The translations under genes were made by a program, and so were the position numbers. 64,000 nucleotides of DNA from Bacillota bacterium (GTDB taxonomy: Bacteria > Bacillota > Clostridia > Lachnospirales > Lachnospiraceae): positions 124,001-188,000 of the forward strand of contig JAEZMV010000017.1 in NCBI GenBank assembly GCA_023414875.1, in the 5' to 3' direction. Shown here in pieces: positions 45,310-53,305 of the stretch; the first letter of the stretch is position 1; the number at the start of each line of letters is the position of its first letter. Below the pieces are notes generated by a model, which was given only the letters and a program-made list of their open reading frames with translations, was not told the origin of the DNA and searched no databases.

Positions 45310-46146
45310 ATGTCATACCGGATTATTGGAGACAGCTGTACTGATTTACCGGAAGTATTACGGGAGGATCCCCACTTTAAGCTGGTTCCCCTAACATTAA
45401 TTGTGGATGATGTTTCAATCATTGATGATCATACTTTTGATCAGAAGGATTTTTTAAGAAGGGTTAAGGCAAGTCCCCATAGTCCGAAGTCGGCATGTCC
45501 TTCACCGGAGGATTATATGAAACACTTCGAGTATGATGGCGATATCTATGTGATTACTTTGTCTTCCCAGCTAAGCGGTTCCTATAACAGTGCAGAACTC
45601 GCAAAGAAATTATACCTGGAAGAACATCCTGACAAGAAGATAGCGGTAATTGACTCACGTTCCGCTTCTGTAGCACAGACCTTGATTGCGATGAGGATTA
45701 AAGAGTTAATCGAGGGGAATCATATTTTCGAATCGATTGTAGAAAAGGTAACAGCCTTCCGTGATGGATTAAAAACTAAATTTGTGCTCGAATCACTGGA
45801 TACACTACGTAAAAATGGACGTTTATCAGGGCTTCAGGCGTTTATAGTCAGTGCACTTAATATTAAGCCGGTTATGGGTGCTACACCGGAGGGAACGATA
45901 TGTAAGGTAGACCAGGCAAGAGGAATTGATAAAGCATTAATTCTGATGTCAAAAACGATCGAACAGGATGCAGTTAGACCTCAGGAGAGGATACTTGGCA
46001 TATCACATTGCAATAATCGTGCTAGAGCTGAATTTGTAAAAACGGAAATCCTAAAAAGAATACCCTTTAAGGATTGCTTTATCGTAGATACAGCAGGTGT
46101 AAGCTCCATGTATGCAAATGAAGGCGGTATCATTACTGCGTATTAA
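45310..46146 (+). CDS. DegV-family fatty-acid-binding protein
   Basis: 278 residues. DegV landmarks: IGDSCTDLPEVL at the start, VITLSSQLSGSYNSAELAK (about 80-98), VIDSRSASVAQTL (about 116), LDTLRKNGRLSG (about 160), LNIKPVMGATPEGTI, and the C-terminal TAGVSSMYANEGGI. DegV proteins (FakB) hold a single fatty acid, which FakA phosphorylates for lipid synthesis; no FakA is in the window. AGGAGGAT eight bases before ATG. Its own terminator follows. Confidence 0.93.
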   Translation: MSYRIIGDSCTDLPEVLREDPHFKLVPLTLIVDDVSIIDDHTFDQKDFLRRVKASPHSPKSACPSPEDYMKHFEYDGDIYVITLSSQLSGSYNSAELAKKLYLEEHPDKKIAVIDSRSASVAQTLIAMRIKELIEGNHIFESIVEKVTAFRDGLKTKFVLESLDTLRKNGRLSGLQAFIVSALNIKPVMGATPEGTICKVDQARGIDKALILMSKTIEQDAVRPQERILGISHCNNRARAEFVKTEILKRIPFKDCFIVDTAGVSSMYANEGGIITAY

Positions 46147-46158
46147 ATAAATAAAAAT

Positions 46159-46228
46159 CAGACCTGAGTTGGCGGTGAACCATAAATCGGCTCATCTTAA
46201 CCGCCCTGTCTTAGGTTTGTTTTTTTTC
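46159..46228 (+). terminator. Terminator after first degV
   Basis: AGACCT and GGCGGT pair with ACCGCC and AGGTTT across a 20-base loop, then eight Ts. The arm CAGACCT recurs in the terminators at 47749 and 49928. A frame at 46169-46429 starts inside this hairpin and is not called; nothing else is visible up to 46457. Confidence 0.7.
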
Positions 46229-46457
46229 TTTTTAATTACAAACCACGCTTCTTGTAGATATGTAACTCATTTGGCTATAATTAGCCTAATATTTTTCTCA
46301 TTCATTTATAAAGTATATGGAAATAAGATTTTTATTGATTCACAGAGCAGCAATGGAGCGAGTTCGATTATAAGCCTTCTGATGGTAGAGTTTTGGAAGA
46401 ATATTTTGAAGAACATTAATAAGAAATAGCATATTTGATAGAAGGGGATGGAGTAAA

Positions 46458-46892
46458 ATGCTTATATATTCGATAAAATCCGGAAGAGAAGCAATGCAAA
46501 TTGATGATATTAAGAAGCTGCTAGAGCAGACTTACTGGGCAGACAAACGTGAAACTGAAATAATAAAAAAATCTATTGATAATTCATTGTGCTATGGTGC
46601 ATTTTTGAACGAAGGCGGTAAGCAAATTGGATTTTCACGCGTAATCACAGATTATGCAACAACCTATTATATCTGTGATGTTATTGTAGATGAACAGTAT
46701 AGAGGCTTGGGGATAGGAAAAGCAATGCTGGATGCAATACATGACAATAAAGAAGTATCTTCACTGCGAGGAATTCTGGTTACTCGCGATGCACATGACT
46801 TTTATCGGAAATATGGATTTCAAGAAGGCGGAAATCTCTATATGGGGAAAGCTAGAGAAGAGGTTTCAAAGTCATCTGTTTCGGAGGTTTAA
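46458..46892 (+). CDS. GNAT acetyltransferase
   Basis: 144 residues, a single GNAT domain: IGFSRVITDYATTYYICDVIVDEQYRGLGIGKAMLDAIHD contains the strand-4 region and acetyl-CoA loop QYRGLGIGK (about 80), and DAHDFYRKYGFQEGG is the C-terminal motif. The N-terminus LLEQTYWADKRETEIIKKSIDNSLCYGAF is typical of YjgM/ElaA-like small GNATs. Substrate unknown. GGGGATGGAG upstream. Confidence 0.85.
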   Translation: MLIYSIKSGREAMQIDDIKKLLEQTYWADKRETEIIKKSIDNSLCYGAFLNEGGKQIGFSRVITDYATTYYICDVIVDEQYRGLGIGKAMLDAIHDNKEVSSLRGILVTRDAHDFYRKYGFQEGGNLYMGKAREEVSKSSVSEV

Positions 46893-47017
46893 ATATATTT
46901 TGCGTATTTTCTAGTAAATAATGGTAGAATAATTCAAAATAGTGGTGTAAAATGTACATACGTTATTTGAATGTAGACTAAAAGAAACCTGATTTTGCAC
47001 ATTTATGGAGGATACAG

Positions 47018-47695
47018 ATGAAAGAATTTGATTCAGAATATTGTAATGTAAAATATGTAGAAGCAGATAATGTAGTTTTACTCACATGGAAAAAATTCGC
47101 TTGTGGAGAGAATTATAGACAGCCAGCTACATTTGCTTGGGATTTATTAAAGGAATATGACGATGTTAAGTTTATTATTGATGCAAGAAATGGATTTGAA
47201 GATGATAAAGAAGACTTAGAATGGGGATTTAATGTATTATTGCCTGGCATGGCTCAAACATCATGCAAAATAATTTGTTTTATAATGAATGAAATTAATG
47301 ATATAGAAAATGAAATGGATATGTGGACAAAGGAATGCGGAAAATATTTTGCCGTATGTAAAGCATCAAATTATAGAGAAGCTGTTGAAAAAACAAGTCA
47401 ATTATTCCTATTACAGGTTACGTATCGTGTCAGCAAAGGTAAAAGAGATGAATTTTACAACAAGGTGAAGGAGCAAGGAATTATACAACATTCAAAAGAA
47501 GAGCCAGGGAATTATCAATACGATTATTATACCCCTGTAGATTCAGAGGATGATTTAAATCTAATGGAAATATGGACAGGTGAATCAGCTCAAAAGCTCC
47601 ATACGAATACGGAACATTTTAATAAGCTTACAAAACTAAAACAGGAGTATGTCGAAACAGTTAAAATAGAAAAGTATTGGATAACCCGCAATTAA
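47018..47695 (+). CDS. STAS-like plus antibiotic-biosynthesis-monooxygenase fusion
   Basis: 225 residues in two parts. About 1-125 resembles SpoIIAA/STAS-like folds (VVLLTWKKFACGENYRQPATFAWDLLKEYDDVKFIIDARNGFE). About 130-225 is an ABM-type ferredoxin-like domain (LLQVTYRVSKGKRDEFYNKVKEQGIIQHSKEEPGNYQYDYYTP...LMEIWTGESAQKLHTNTEHF), with the conserved E.G...Y and H..T.HF pattern of YgiN/LsrG proteins. ABM domains act on quinones, haem or signal molecules, or are catalytically silent. The fusion partner suggests regulated or membrane-linked use. TATGGAGGAT precedes ATG. Confidence 0.7.
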   Translation: MKEFDSEYCNVKYVEADNVVLLTWKKFACGENYRQPATFAWDLLKEYDDVKFIIDARNGFEDDKEDLEWGFNVLLPGMAQTSCKIICFIMNEINDIENEMDMWTKECGKYFAVCKASNYREAVEKTSQLFLLQVTYRVSKGKRDEFYNKVKEQGIIQHSKEEPGNYQYDYYTPVDSEDDLNLMEIWTGESAQKLHTNTEHFNKLTKLKQEYVETVKIEKYWITRN

Positions 47696-47748
47696 CCTTG
47701 TAGGCAGGTTAAAAAGTACATTAAATAATGCGAACGCAGCATAAAATT

Positions 47749-47790
47749 CAGACCTAGATTAGGTAACTCTATCTAAGGTCTGTTTTTTTA
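47749..47790 (+). terminator. Terminator after the ABM-fusion gene
   Basis: CAGACCT(T)AGAT-type stem (47749-47760 with 47771-47782) followed by seven Ts. Same arm sequence as the degV terminator. The remaining spacer to 48118 holds the MerR-type promoter below. Confidence 0.8.
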
Positions 47791-47980
47791 AACAGAAAGT
47801 GCATTTCGTGCTGTATTTCCAGAGCACGTATATGCTTTATCTGTTTATATATTTTTGCGGTATAGTTAAGTGTAAATAATTTTAAAACGCCTTGATTTTC
47901 ATGACAGAAATCAATTAACATGAATTACTCATGCAATCAAGAATATAAGAATTACTTTTACTGATTTTACGGTATGCATA

Positions 47981-48011
47981 TTGACATTAAAGTGACTTTA
48001 ACCTTTATAAT
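47981..48011 (+). promoter_or_regulatory. MerR-type promoter, 19-bp spacer
   Basis: TTGACA (47981-47986) and TATAAT (48006-48011) are separated by 19 bp, and the spacer holds a perfect dyad TTAAAG-TGA-CTTTAA. Over-long spacers with a dyad are the hallmark of MerR-activated promoters. It drives the GNAT gene at 48119 and probably the merR gene at 48715. Confidence 0.75.
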
Positions 48012-48118
48012 AGTATTTGCAAGTAAAATTGATGAGAAAAGAGGAAAGAACCGTCATAGAGACGTTGAATGGTTGATACTATGAAAGGCTTTTATTAATT
48101 ACGAAAGGACTTGATACC

Positions 48119-48637
48119 ATGAGCGCGTCTCAAATTGAATTAAAACAAGAGGTTACTCGCAAGGATGCACTAACTATTATAGCTTGGATGAAGGATAATG
48201 AGATTACGAAATACTTGAATGAATCGGTAGATATTATTTACGAATTACAGCGGGCAATAGAAAGGGTCAACATGATTATATTGACTCATCTCTTTAATAA
48301 TCAAGGCAGTTTCTATCTTATTTATTCATATAATACGGAGCCTGTGGGTTTTTTAAAGCTAGTAAAAAAACCTAAGGAGACGGAGATGGTAATCGTAATC
48401 GGTGATAAACAAAGATGGGGAAATGGATTAGGGAAAGCCTCTATTAAAAAAGGCTTAGAAATTGCCTTCTTTCAATGGCGTGCATCGCATGTAATTGCTA
48501 AGATTGATCCAAATAATATAAGGTCGATTAGAGTGTTTGAAAATGTGGGTTTTAAATTAGTGAATGAATATCAAAGCATGAGGGTATATAGCCTGTCTTT
48601 AGACAATTTTGTTAAGAAACTGACAAAAGGGATATAA
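48119..48637 (+). CDS. GNAT acetyltransferase (RimJ/RimL type)
   Basis: 172 residues. GNAT core: GSFYLIYSYNTEPVGFLKLVKKP, MVIVIGDKQRWGNGLGKASIKKGLEIAFFQW with acetyl-CoA loop RWGNGLG (about 100), and HVIAKIDPNNIRSIRVFENVGFKLVNEY. The late motif is like RimJ/RimL and other N-terminal or small-molecule acetyltransferases. Substrate unknown. It sits behind a MerR-type promoter and 77 bases before a merR gene, so both are probably induced by the same ligand. ACGAAAGGA upstream. Confidence 0.82.
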   Translation: MSASQIELKQEVTRKDALTIIAWMKDNEITKYLNESVDIIYELQRAIERVNMIILTHLFNNQGSFYLIYSYNTEPVGFLKLVKKPKETEMVIVIGDKQRWGNGLGKASIKKGLEIAFFQWRASHVIAKIDPNNIRSIRVFENVGFKLVNEYQSMRVYSLSLDNFVKKLTKGI

Positions 48638-48714
48638 TCGTTAAAACTATTGATATTATATATCGACATGGATAAAATATATATAAATAACTTGAGTAGG
48701 ATGGAGATATATAG

Positions 48715-49455
48715 ATGAGAAACGATTTTTCGATAGGAGAAATATCAGAATTATTAGGCATTCCTAAATCTACACTTCGGTATTGGGAAAGTGAAGGATT
48801 GATTGAAAAGCAACGGGATGATAGTAATAATTATCGAAAATATAGCTCGAGTTCTCTTTTTACGATATCCGATCTGGCACATTTTAGGTGTCTTCGAATG
48901 TCATTACAGGACATGAAAAAACTACCCCATTTATCTCCGGAAGCCTTGGAGTCTTCTTTAGACTCACTTAATGAGGATTTGGATAAGAAGCTTTTAGAAC
49001 TAAAGATGGCTAAGGATTATATCATAAAAAAGAAGGAACATATAAAGGAGTACCAGAAATTAATTATCAACCAATATCAACCTGAATATCCGGATTACCA
49101 TCAGATATATCATTTTTCTATTGATGATACAGGTGCATGGGCTACATACATTAGGGATCAATGTCAATGTATTTTAATATATGACCCTGAAGAAGGTAAT
49201 GTGGAGACGGGATTGGTTATACCAACACATGATAATCATCCTAAGCTTTGGGAGAAGGATAATTCCAGGCAGTATTTATCCTTTGTATTAAAGGTTGCAT
49301 ACAGCAATCCTACCATAGAGGATTTTAAACCGCACTTAAATCATTTAAAGGAACAGGGTTATCAAATCACAAAAATATTAGCCAGATATCTATTTTCTGC
49401 TTGTGATGAAAGGTATTACGATTATTATAAGGCATTTGCTGAAGTTGCCAAATAA
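48715..49455 (+). CDS. MerR-family transcriptional regulator
   Basis: 246 residues. N-terminal MerR DNA-binding domain FSIGEISELLGIPKSTLRYWESEGLIEKQRDDSNNYRKYSSSSL (about 4-48), then a coiled coil (about 75-120), and a C-terminal domain of about 125 residues resembling GyrI-like/effector-binding domains (YHFSIDDTGAWATYIRDQC...FVLKVAYSNPTIEDFKPHLNHLKEQGYQI). This is the BmrR/Mta-like layout for sensing small molecules. Probable regulator of the promoter at 47981. GGATGGAGA precedes ATG. Confidence 0.88.
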   Translation: MRNDFSIGEISELLGIPKSTLRYWESEGLIEKQRDDSNNYRKYSSSSLFTISDLAHFRCLRMSLQDMKKLPHLSPEALESSLDSLNEDLDKKLLELKMAKDYIIKKKEHIKEYQKLIINQYQPEYPDYHQIYHFSIDDTGAWATYIRDQCQCILIYDPEEGNVETGLVIPTHDNHPKLWEKDNSRQYLSFVLKVAYSNPTIEDFKPHLNHLKEQGYQITKILARYLFSACDERYYDYYKAFAEVAK

Positions 49456-49545
49456 TTAGCTTATCAGTTACATTATTTCACTTTTTTCATAGATGTTTAC
49501 TCATCTATTTAACGAACAAATACTATAAAATGGAGGTAGCAGGAA

Positions 49546-49923
49546 TTGTCTCAGGAAATTTATATTACGAAGAATGATAAATTAAAGTTGCTTGATTATA
49601 TTGATAAAAATGATATAAGAGAGGTACGGGCGGCAGATAATCTCAAGAGTTTGAAAGCTGAGATAAACAAAGCCATAGTTATTGACCAGGAAGTTCCTGC
49701 CAGTGCATTTGTTAAGATAAATAGTAAGGTAAATATGCTTGTAAATCAGGAAGAGGAAGAGATAATATTAGTATATCCTGAGGATGCAGATGTAAAGAAT
49801 AATAAGGTTTCTGTACTGTCTCCGATCGGAACTGCGATCCTAGGGTGTTGCGAGGGAAGTAGTATTGAATGGATTGTGCCAAATGGAACAGTACATATAC
49901 GTATTCAGAGTATTAACGATTAA
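49546..49923 (+). CDS. Rnk/GreA-C-terminal domain protein
   Basis: 125 residues. A short N-terminal helical part is followed by the GreA/GreB C-terminal fold (about 50-123): VPASAFVKINSKVNML, EIILVYPEDADVKNNKVSVLSPIGTAILGC and SSIEWIVPNGTVHIRI. This is the Rnk type, which lacks a long coiled coil and binds RNA polymerase without rescuing it like GreA. Function in clostridia unknown. Start is TTG 49546 with GGAGGT well placed upstream. A terminator (49928-49974) follows. Confidence 0.82.
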   Translation: MSQEIYITKNDKLKLLDYIDKNDIREVRAADNLKSLKAEINKAIVIDQEVPASAFVKINSKVNMLVNQEEEEIILVYPEDADVKNNKVSVLSPIGTAILGCCEGSSIEWIVPNGTVHIRIQSIND

Positions 49924-49927
49924 AGCT

Positions 49928-49974
49928 TAAGACCTGGATGGGCCTTTCACCGCACCGTCTTAGGTCTGCTTTTA
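49928..49974 (+). terminator. Terminator after Rnk-like gene
   Basis: TTAAGACCT pairs with AGGTCT(TAA-side mismatch) around a GC loop, followed by GCTTTTA. Third member of the CAGACCT-arm family. Confidence 0.6.
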
Positions 49975-50110
49975 TGTTCTGCTACGCCATTCCATGCAGC
50001 GCAACTTAACAATCATCCTAGAAGGTATTTCGTTTGTATTTAGTAACAGGAAGAGGTATTCTTATGCCGAAATATTCCTAAGATTACTACGAAAAATTTC
50101 AAATTAATAG

Positions 50111-50139
50111 TTGACTTTTTTGTGCTTTTGATAGATAAT
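50111..50139 (+). promoter_or_regulatory. Promoter of tRNA-Pro
   Basis: TTGACT (50111-50116), 17-bp spacer, GATAAT (50134-50139), about 74 bases before the tRNA. Confidence 0.55.
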
Positions 50140-50212
50140 AACTAATGCGGTGCATTCGTAAGAGTTGCTACTGCAATGTGAAATTTTTAAATGTTTCACT
50201 CATTATTATAAT

Positions 50213-50286
50213 CGAGGCGTGGCTCAGTTTGGTAGAGCGCTGCGTTCGGGACGCAGAGGCCGTGGGTTCGAATCCCGTCGCCTCGA
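50213..50286 (+). tRNA. tRNA-Pro (CGG)
   Basis: Cloverleaf with acceptor CGAGGCG/CGCCTCG, discriminator A, D arm GGCTCAGTTTGGTAGAGC, anticodon stem CTGCG/CGCAG with loop TTCGGGA (anticodon CGG), and T arm GTGGGTTCGAATCCCGTC. CCA is not encoded. A terminator (50297-50329) follows, so the gene is transcribed alone. Confidence 0.95.
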
Positions 50287-50296
50287 CTTAAGTAGA

Positions 50297-50329
50297 CCTA
50301 TCAGTTTATAGATACTGATAGGTTTTTTT
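50297..50329 (+). terminator. Terminator after tRNA-Pro
   Basis: CCTATCAGT pairs with ACTGATAGG, then seven Ts. Confidence 0.85.
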
Positions 50330-50445
50330 GTGATATTAGATCATATAGAATCGATTTAATTAACTTGACAGATAAGGCTTCTGGGATTACTATTTTTATA
50401 CTTTACAGAAATAAATTATGGAAGACTCAAAGGAGAGGACAAGCT

Positions 50446-50940
50446 ATGAATCTGACAATACGGTCAATGCAAAAGGAAGATTGGGAGGCTGTTGCCTCAA
50501 TATATAAGGAAGGTATTGAGACTAAGGTAGCGACCTTTCAGTTAGAGGTTCCAACTTATGAAGCATGGGATCAGGCACATATGAAAACATGTCGAATAGT
50601 AGCAGTAGAGGATGATGAAGTAGTAGGCTGGACTGCCCTAACTCCTTATAGCAGTCGATGTGTTTATGCCGGTGTGGCGGAGGTAAGCGTCTATATTAGG
50701 GGAGATCACAGAGGAAAACATATTGGTGAGAAGCTCTTGGACGAGCTAATTAAAAAAGCAGAAGAAGAGGGTATCTGGACTTTACAGTCTGGCATTTTTG
50801 AAATAAATAAAGCAAGTATTGCTCTACATAAGAAAGTAGGATTTCGTATGGTTGGCTTTAGAGAGAAGATAGCAAAAGATCATAATGGATTTTGGCAGAA
50901 CACGGTGCTGATGGAAAGAAGAAGCTCTGTGGTAGGGTAG
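50446..50940 (+). CDS. GNAT acetyltransferase, phosphinothricin-acetyltransferase-like
   Basis: 164 residues, close to YncA/PAT proteins: IRSMQKEDWEAVASIYKEGIETKVATFQLEVPT at the N-terminus, VVGWTALTPYSSRCVYAGVAEVSVYI, HRGKHIGEKLLDELIKKAEEEGIWTLQSGIFEINKASIALHKKVGFRMVGFREKI. The family acetylates the amine of phosphinothricin, methionine sulfone or related amino acids; the natural substrate here is unknown. A longer frame from 50365 lacks a ribosome site; AAGGAGAGG fits ATG 50446. Confidence 0.9.
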   Translation: MNLTIRSMQKEDWEAVASIYKEGIETKVATFQLEVPTYEAWDQAHMKTCRIVAVEDDEVVGWTALTPYSSRCVYAGVAEVSVYIRGDHRGKHIGEKLLDELIKKAEEEGIWTLQSGIFEINKASIALHKKVGFRMVGFREKIAKDHNGFWQNTVLMERRSSVVG

Positions 50941-51040
50941 CATAATCGCATAATTGAAATACTAGCTTTCTTTGAAATATTAAATTCATTACCAGAGAAG
51001 TAGTCGAACAAGCATTTTAAGGTAGCGAGTAATTACAACA

Positions 51041-51070
51041 AATGGGCCCATCCGCTAGGACAGGCCCATT
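51041..51070 (-). terminator. Hairpin between the GNAT gene and a small minus-strand ORF
   Basis: AATGGGCC (51041-51048) pairs with GGCCCATT (51063-51070). It lies past the GNAT stop on plus and 15 bases past the small ORF stop on minus. The T run is short in both directions. Confidence 0.5.
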
Positions 51071-51085
51071 AATTATTATTTACTG

Positions 51086-51151
51086 TTATCTACCACAGTA
51101 TTTTAATAACTTGTTTATTAACTCATTAAAATTGAAATAATTGAAACACAT
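51086..51151 (-). CDS. Candidate 21-residue peptide gene
   Basis: Frame of 21 codons, MCFNYFNFNELINKLLKYCGR, with AAAAGGAGG placed eight bases before ATG and a hairpin just beyond the stop. A TACAAT box lies upstream (minus strand). The peptide is amphipathic with two Cys. The strong ribosome site and matching terminator suggest a true small gene, but with no homologue in view it could be a regulatory peptide, small toxin or leader. Only sequence context supports it. Confidence 0.45.
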   Translation of the reverse strand: MCFNYFNFNELINKLLKYCGR

Positions 51152-51423
51152 AATGTTTGCCTCCTTTTCGATGTTTGCTATCTCTTAGGAACAATAGAAT
51201 TGTAACATATCTGTAACAACTTTGTAATATTTAAATGATGGCAAGGCAGTAACCATGTGGGGATAGCTGAAAAATTAGGATAATATGAGAAATAAGAGAA
51301 AGAGTAAAGACAGATGAATGATATTGTGAGTGGCTTGCATGGTGGATATGGTAAAAAGGATGCTTATCTGAAATGAGATGTTGAAAATAAGAAGCATTCT
51401 ATATTATTATCAGATATGAAGAA
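51152..51423. other. 270-bp spacer before tRNA-Thr region
   Basis: Contains the promoter side of the small minus-strand ORF. A 20-codon plus-strand frame from 51314 has no ribosome site and is not called. I see nothing else. Confidence 0.4.
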
Positions 51424-51450
51424 AGAGTAGTCATAAAGGCTACTCTTTTT
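51424..51450 (-). terminator. Hairpin beyond tRNA-Thr
   Basis: AGAGTAG (51424-51430) pairs with CTACTCT (51440-51446). On plus it is followed by TTTT; on minus by TTCTTC. Likely ends the tRNA-Thr transcript. Confidence 0.6.
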
Positions 51451-51454
51451 AATA

Positions 51455-51527
51455 AGCTGGAAATGGGATTTGAACCCACGGCTTCCTCATTACGAGTGAG
51501 GTACTCTACCGACTGAGTTATTCCAGC
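51455..51527 (-). tRNA. tRNA-Thr (CGT)
   Basis: 73-nt cloverleaf on the minus strand: acceptor GCTGGAA/TTCCAGC, D arm ACTCAGTCGGTAGAGT, anticodon stem CCTCA/TGAGG with loop CTCGTAA (anticodon CGT), T arm GTGGGTTCAAATCCCAT. CCA not encoded. Confidence 0.94.
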
Positions 51528-51858
51528 ATGTATATGTTAGGGTAGAGAAGCATGTATCATTATATATAGCAGCCGACGGAAGAAGGCTACTCAACTATTC
51601 TATTATAAACAGAATTAAAATTCAAGGATTTTTTGAAAATAATATACCCATTTTTAAAGGCGGCGGATTTCAATTGATCCAATGCGTTCAATTATATAAC
51701 CGTATTATTAGGCACTTTTTTGAGTGCTTCTAAGGACGATAAGATATCAGTAAAATGGATTAATGCACCAACTGATCATATTGTTTTATAAAAATTGACC
51801 CTTACAATTTGTAAGGGTCATTATTATGGTCTATACTAGATTTAATAATTGTTTGTTA

Positions 51859-52728
51859 TTATCTCTTTTCTCCCATAAAACAAAGACCAATCGCTCCGGG
51901 GCCTGAGTGAGCACCGATACTGGGGCTGATAGTATTTACGATGATAGTTTTGTTCGGTAGCTTCTCACGAATTATTTCCTCCAGATACTTTGCATCTTCA
52001 AGGGCATCACCGTGTGCAATACAGATTACATCATCTCCATCTTTATATTTGCCCATGCTTTCAATCATATCATTACATATGGTGGATAATGATTTTTTAC
52101 GACCTCTGGCAGTAGAAAGTGCTACTAACTGACCTTCTGTATTTACATATAATATGGGCTTTATGTTAATCATGGAACCAATAATTGCAGTTGCTTTGGA
52201 TATTCTTCCGCCACGATGAAGATGATTAAGATCGTCTACGGTAAAACGTACACAGAATTCTTGTTTGTGATCTTCTAACCAGGTGGCAATTTCGTCAATC
52301 GATTTTCCTTCTTCCTTCATATTAACGGCCTTCATTACACACATACCCTCTCCCATAGATGCATTTAGGGTATCAACTACAATTATTTTTGCACCAGGAT
52401 TCTCTTCGCAAATCTCAAGAGCACCGGTTACAACATTACTGCAGCCGCCGCTCAAAGCAGAGGAGAAGCTGATATGTAATACGTCGAGGCCCTGATCCAC
52501 ATAGGACTGGAATGTTTTGCGGATTACTTCGGGATTACTAGCCATCGTGGTTGGCATTAGGCCAGTTCTCATTTTATCATAGAACTCCTTTGGAGTTAAG
52601 TTTACTTCGTCTCCATAGGTTACGCCTTCTAAATCATAATAATGAGGTATGATACCGATTTGTTTCTCTTTGATGTAGCTATCAAGCAAGTCGGAGTTTG
52701 AATCAGCAGTAATTACAAAATCTTTCAT
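51859..52728 (-). CDS. Second DegV-family fatty-acid-binding protein
   Basis: 289 residues, DegV fold: ITADSNSDLLDSYI at the start, MATNPEVIR-type segment (TTMASNPEVIRKTF), LHISFSSALSGGCSNVV (about 83-99), VVDTLNASMGEGM, VDDLNHLHRGGRISKATAIIG and INIKPILYVNTEGQLVAL. Binds a fatty acid for FakA in characterised relatives. It belongs to a different subgroup from the 45310 gene, so the two may prefer different acyl chains. GTG 52731 lies in frame, but GGGAGG fits ATG 52728. Confidence 0.92.
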   Translation of the reverse strand: MKDFVITADSNSDLLDSYIKEKQIGIIPHYYDLEGVTYGDEVNLTPKEFYDKMRTGLMPTTMASNPEVIRKTFQSYVDQGLDVLHISFSSALSGGCSNVVTGALEICEENPGAKIIVVDTLNASMGEGMCVMKAVNMKEEGKSIDEIATWLEDHKQEFCVRFTVDDLNHLHRGGRISKATAIIGSMINIKPILYVNTEGQLVALSTARGRKKSLSTICNDMIESMGKYKDGDDVICIAHGDALEDAKYLEEIIREKLPNKTIIVNTISPSIGAHSGPGAIGLCFMGEKR

Positions 52729-53227
52729 CACAAATATCCTCCCAGTTCGTGGTATAATTCTATTTTACTAGACATGACTGCTTAGCGCAATATAATTATA
52801 GAAATAATTAATCATTAGTTTATAAAAAGTTTATAATTATATTGCTACTCATTCTGTATCTGACTATAAAACTTCGTGCAAAAATCCGAAGCTAGTCCTT
52901 CAAATTCAATTCTGTATCAAACGAGTACTACAAGGATAAACTCATTACGTCTCATTTGTATACTCATAATCCCACCCTTCGATGATAATACAAACGCATT
53001 GATCGAAGCGAGATGATATCACTTACAAATTCATACTACTATTAACGATTCATGTAGAACATTTTCTTCAAATTATAGTAAAGTTATCATTTAGAAATAA
53101 TATCATGTATGCCTGATTTTTCGTCATAGGCAGGCAGTATTAATATTATAATTTATAGTAATTGTACAACATATAAGCTCCAATGAAATTAAAATCATAT
53201 TAGAATTAAATTGTAATATCTAAACAA
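52729..53227. other. 500-bp spacer without visible gene
   Basis: AT-rich sequence between degV (minus) and the terminator of the ABC operon. I see no frame with a ribosome site, no repeat array and no riboswitch pattern. Confidence 0.4.
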
Positions 53228-53275
53228 ATCAAAAACTAACGGCTTCCCATGGTAATTCAATAGAAAAGCCGTTAG
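53228..53275 (-). terminator. Terminator of the two-component/ABC operon
   Basis: CTAACGGCTT (53236-53245) pairs with AAGCCGTTAG (53266-53275); on the minus strand a TTTTTG run follows. Confidence 0.8.
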
Positions 53276-53305
53276 ATTTAGATAGGTTTCATTATATTTG
53301 AGTTA

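Noticed and set aside
46169..46429. 86-codon frame after the first degV
   Set aside because: Starts within the degV terminator stem, without a ribosome site; its sequence shows no protein pattern.
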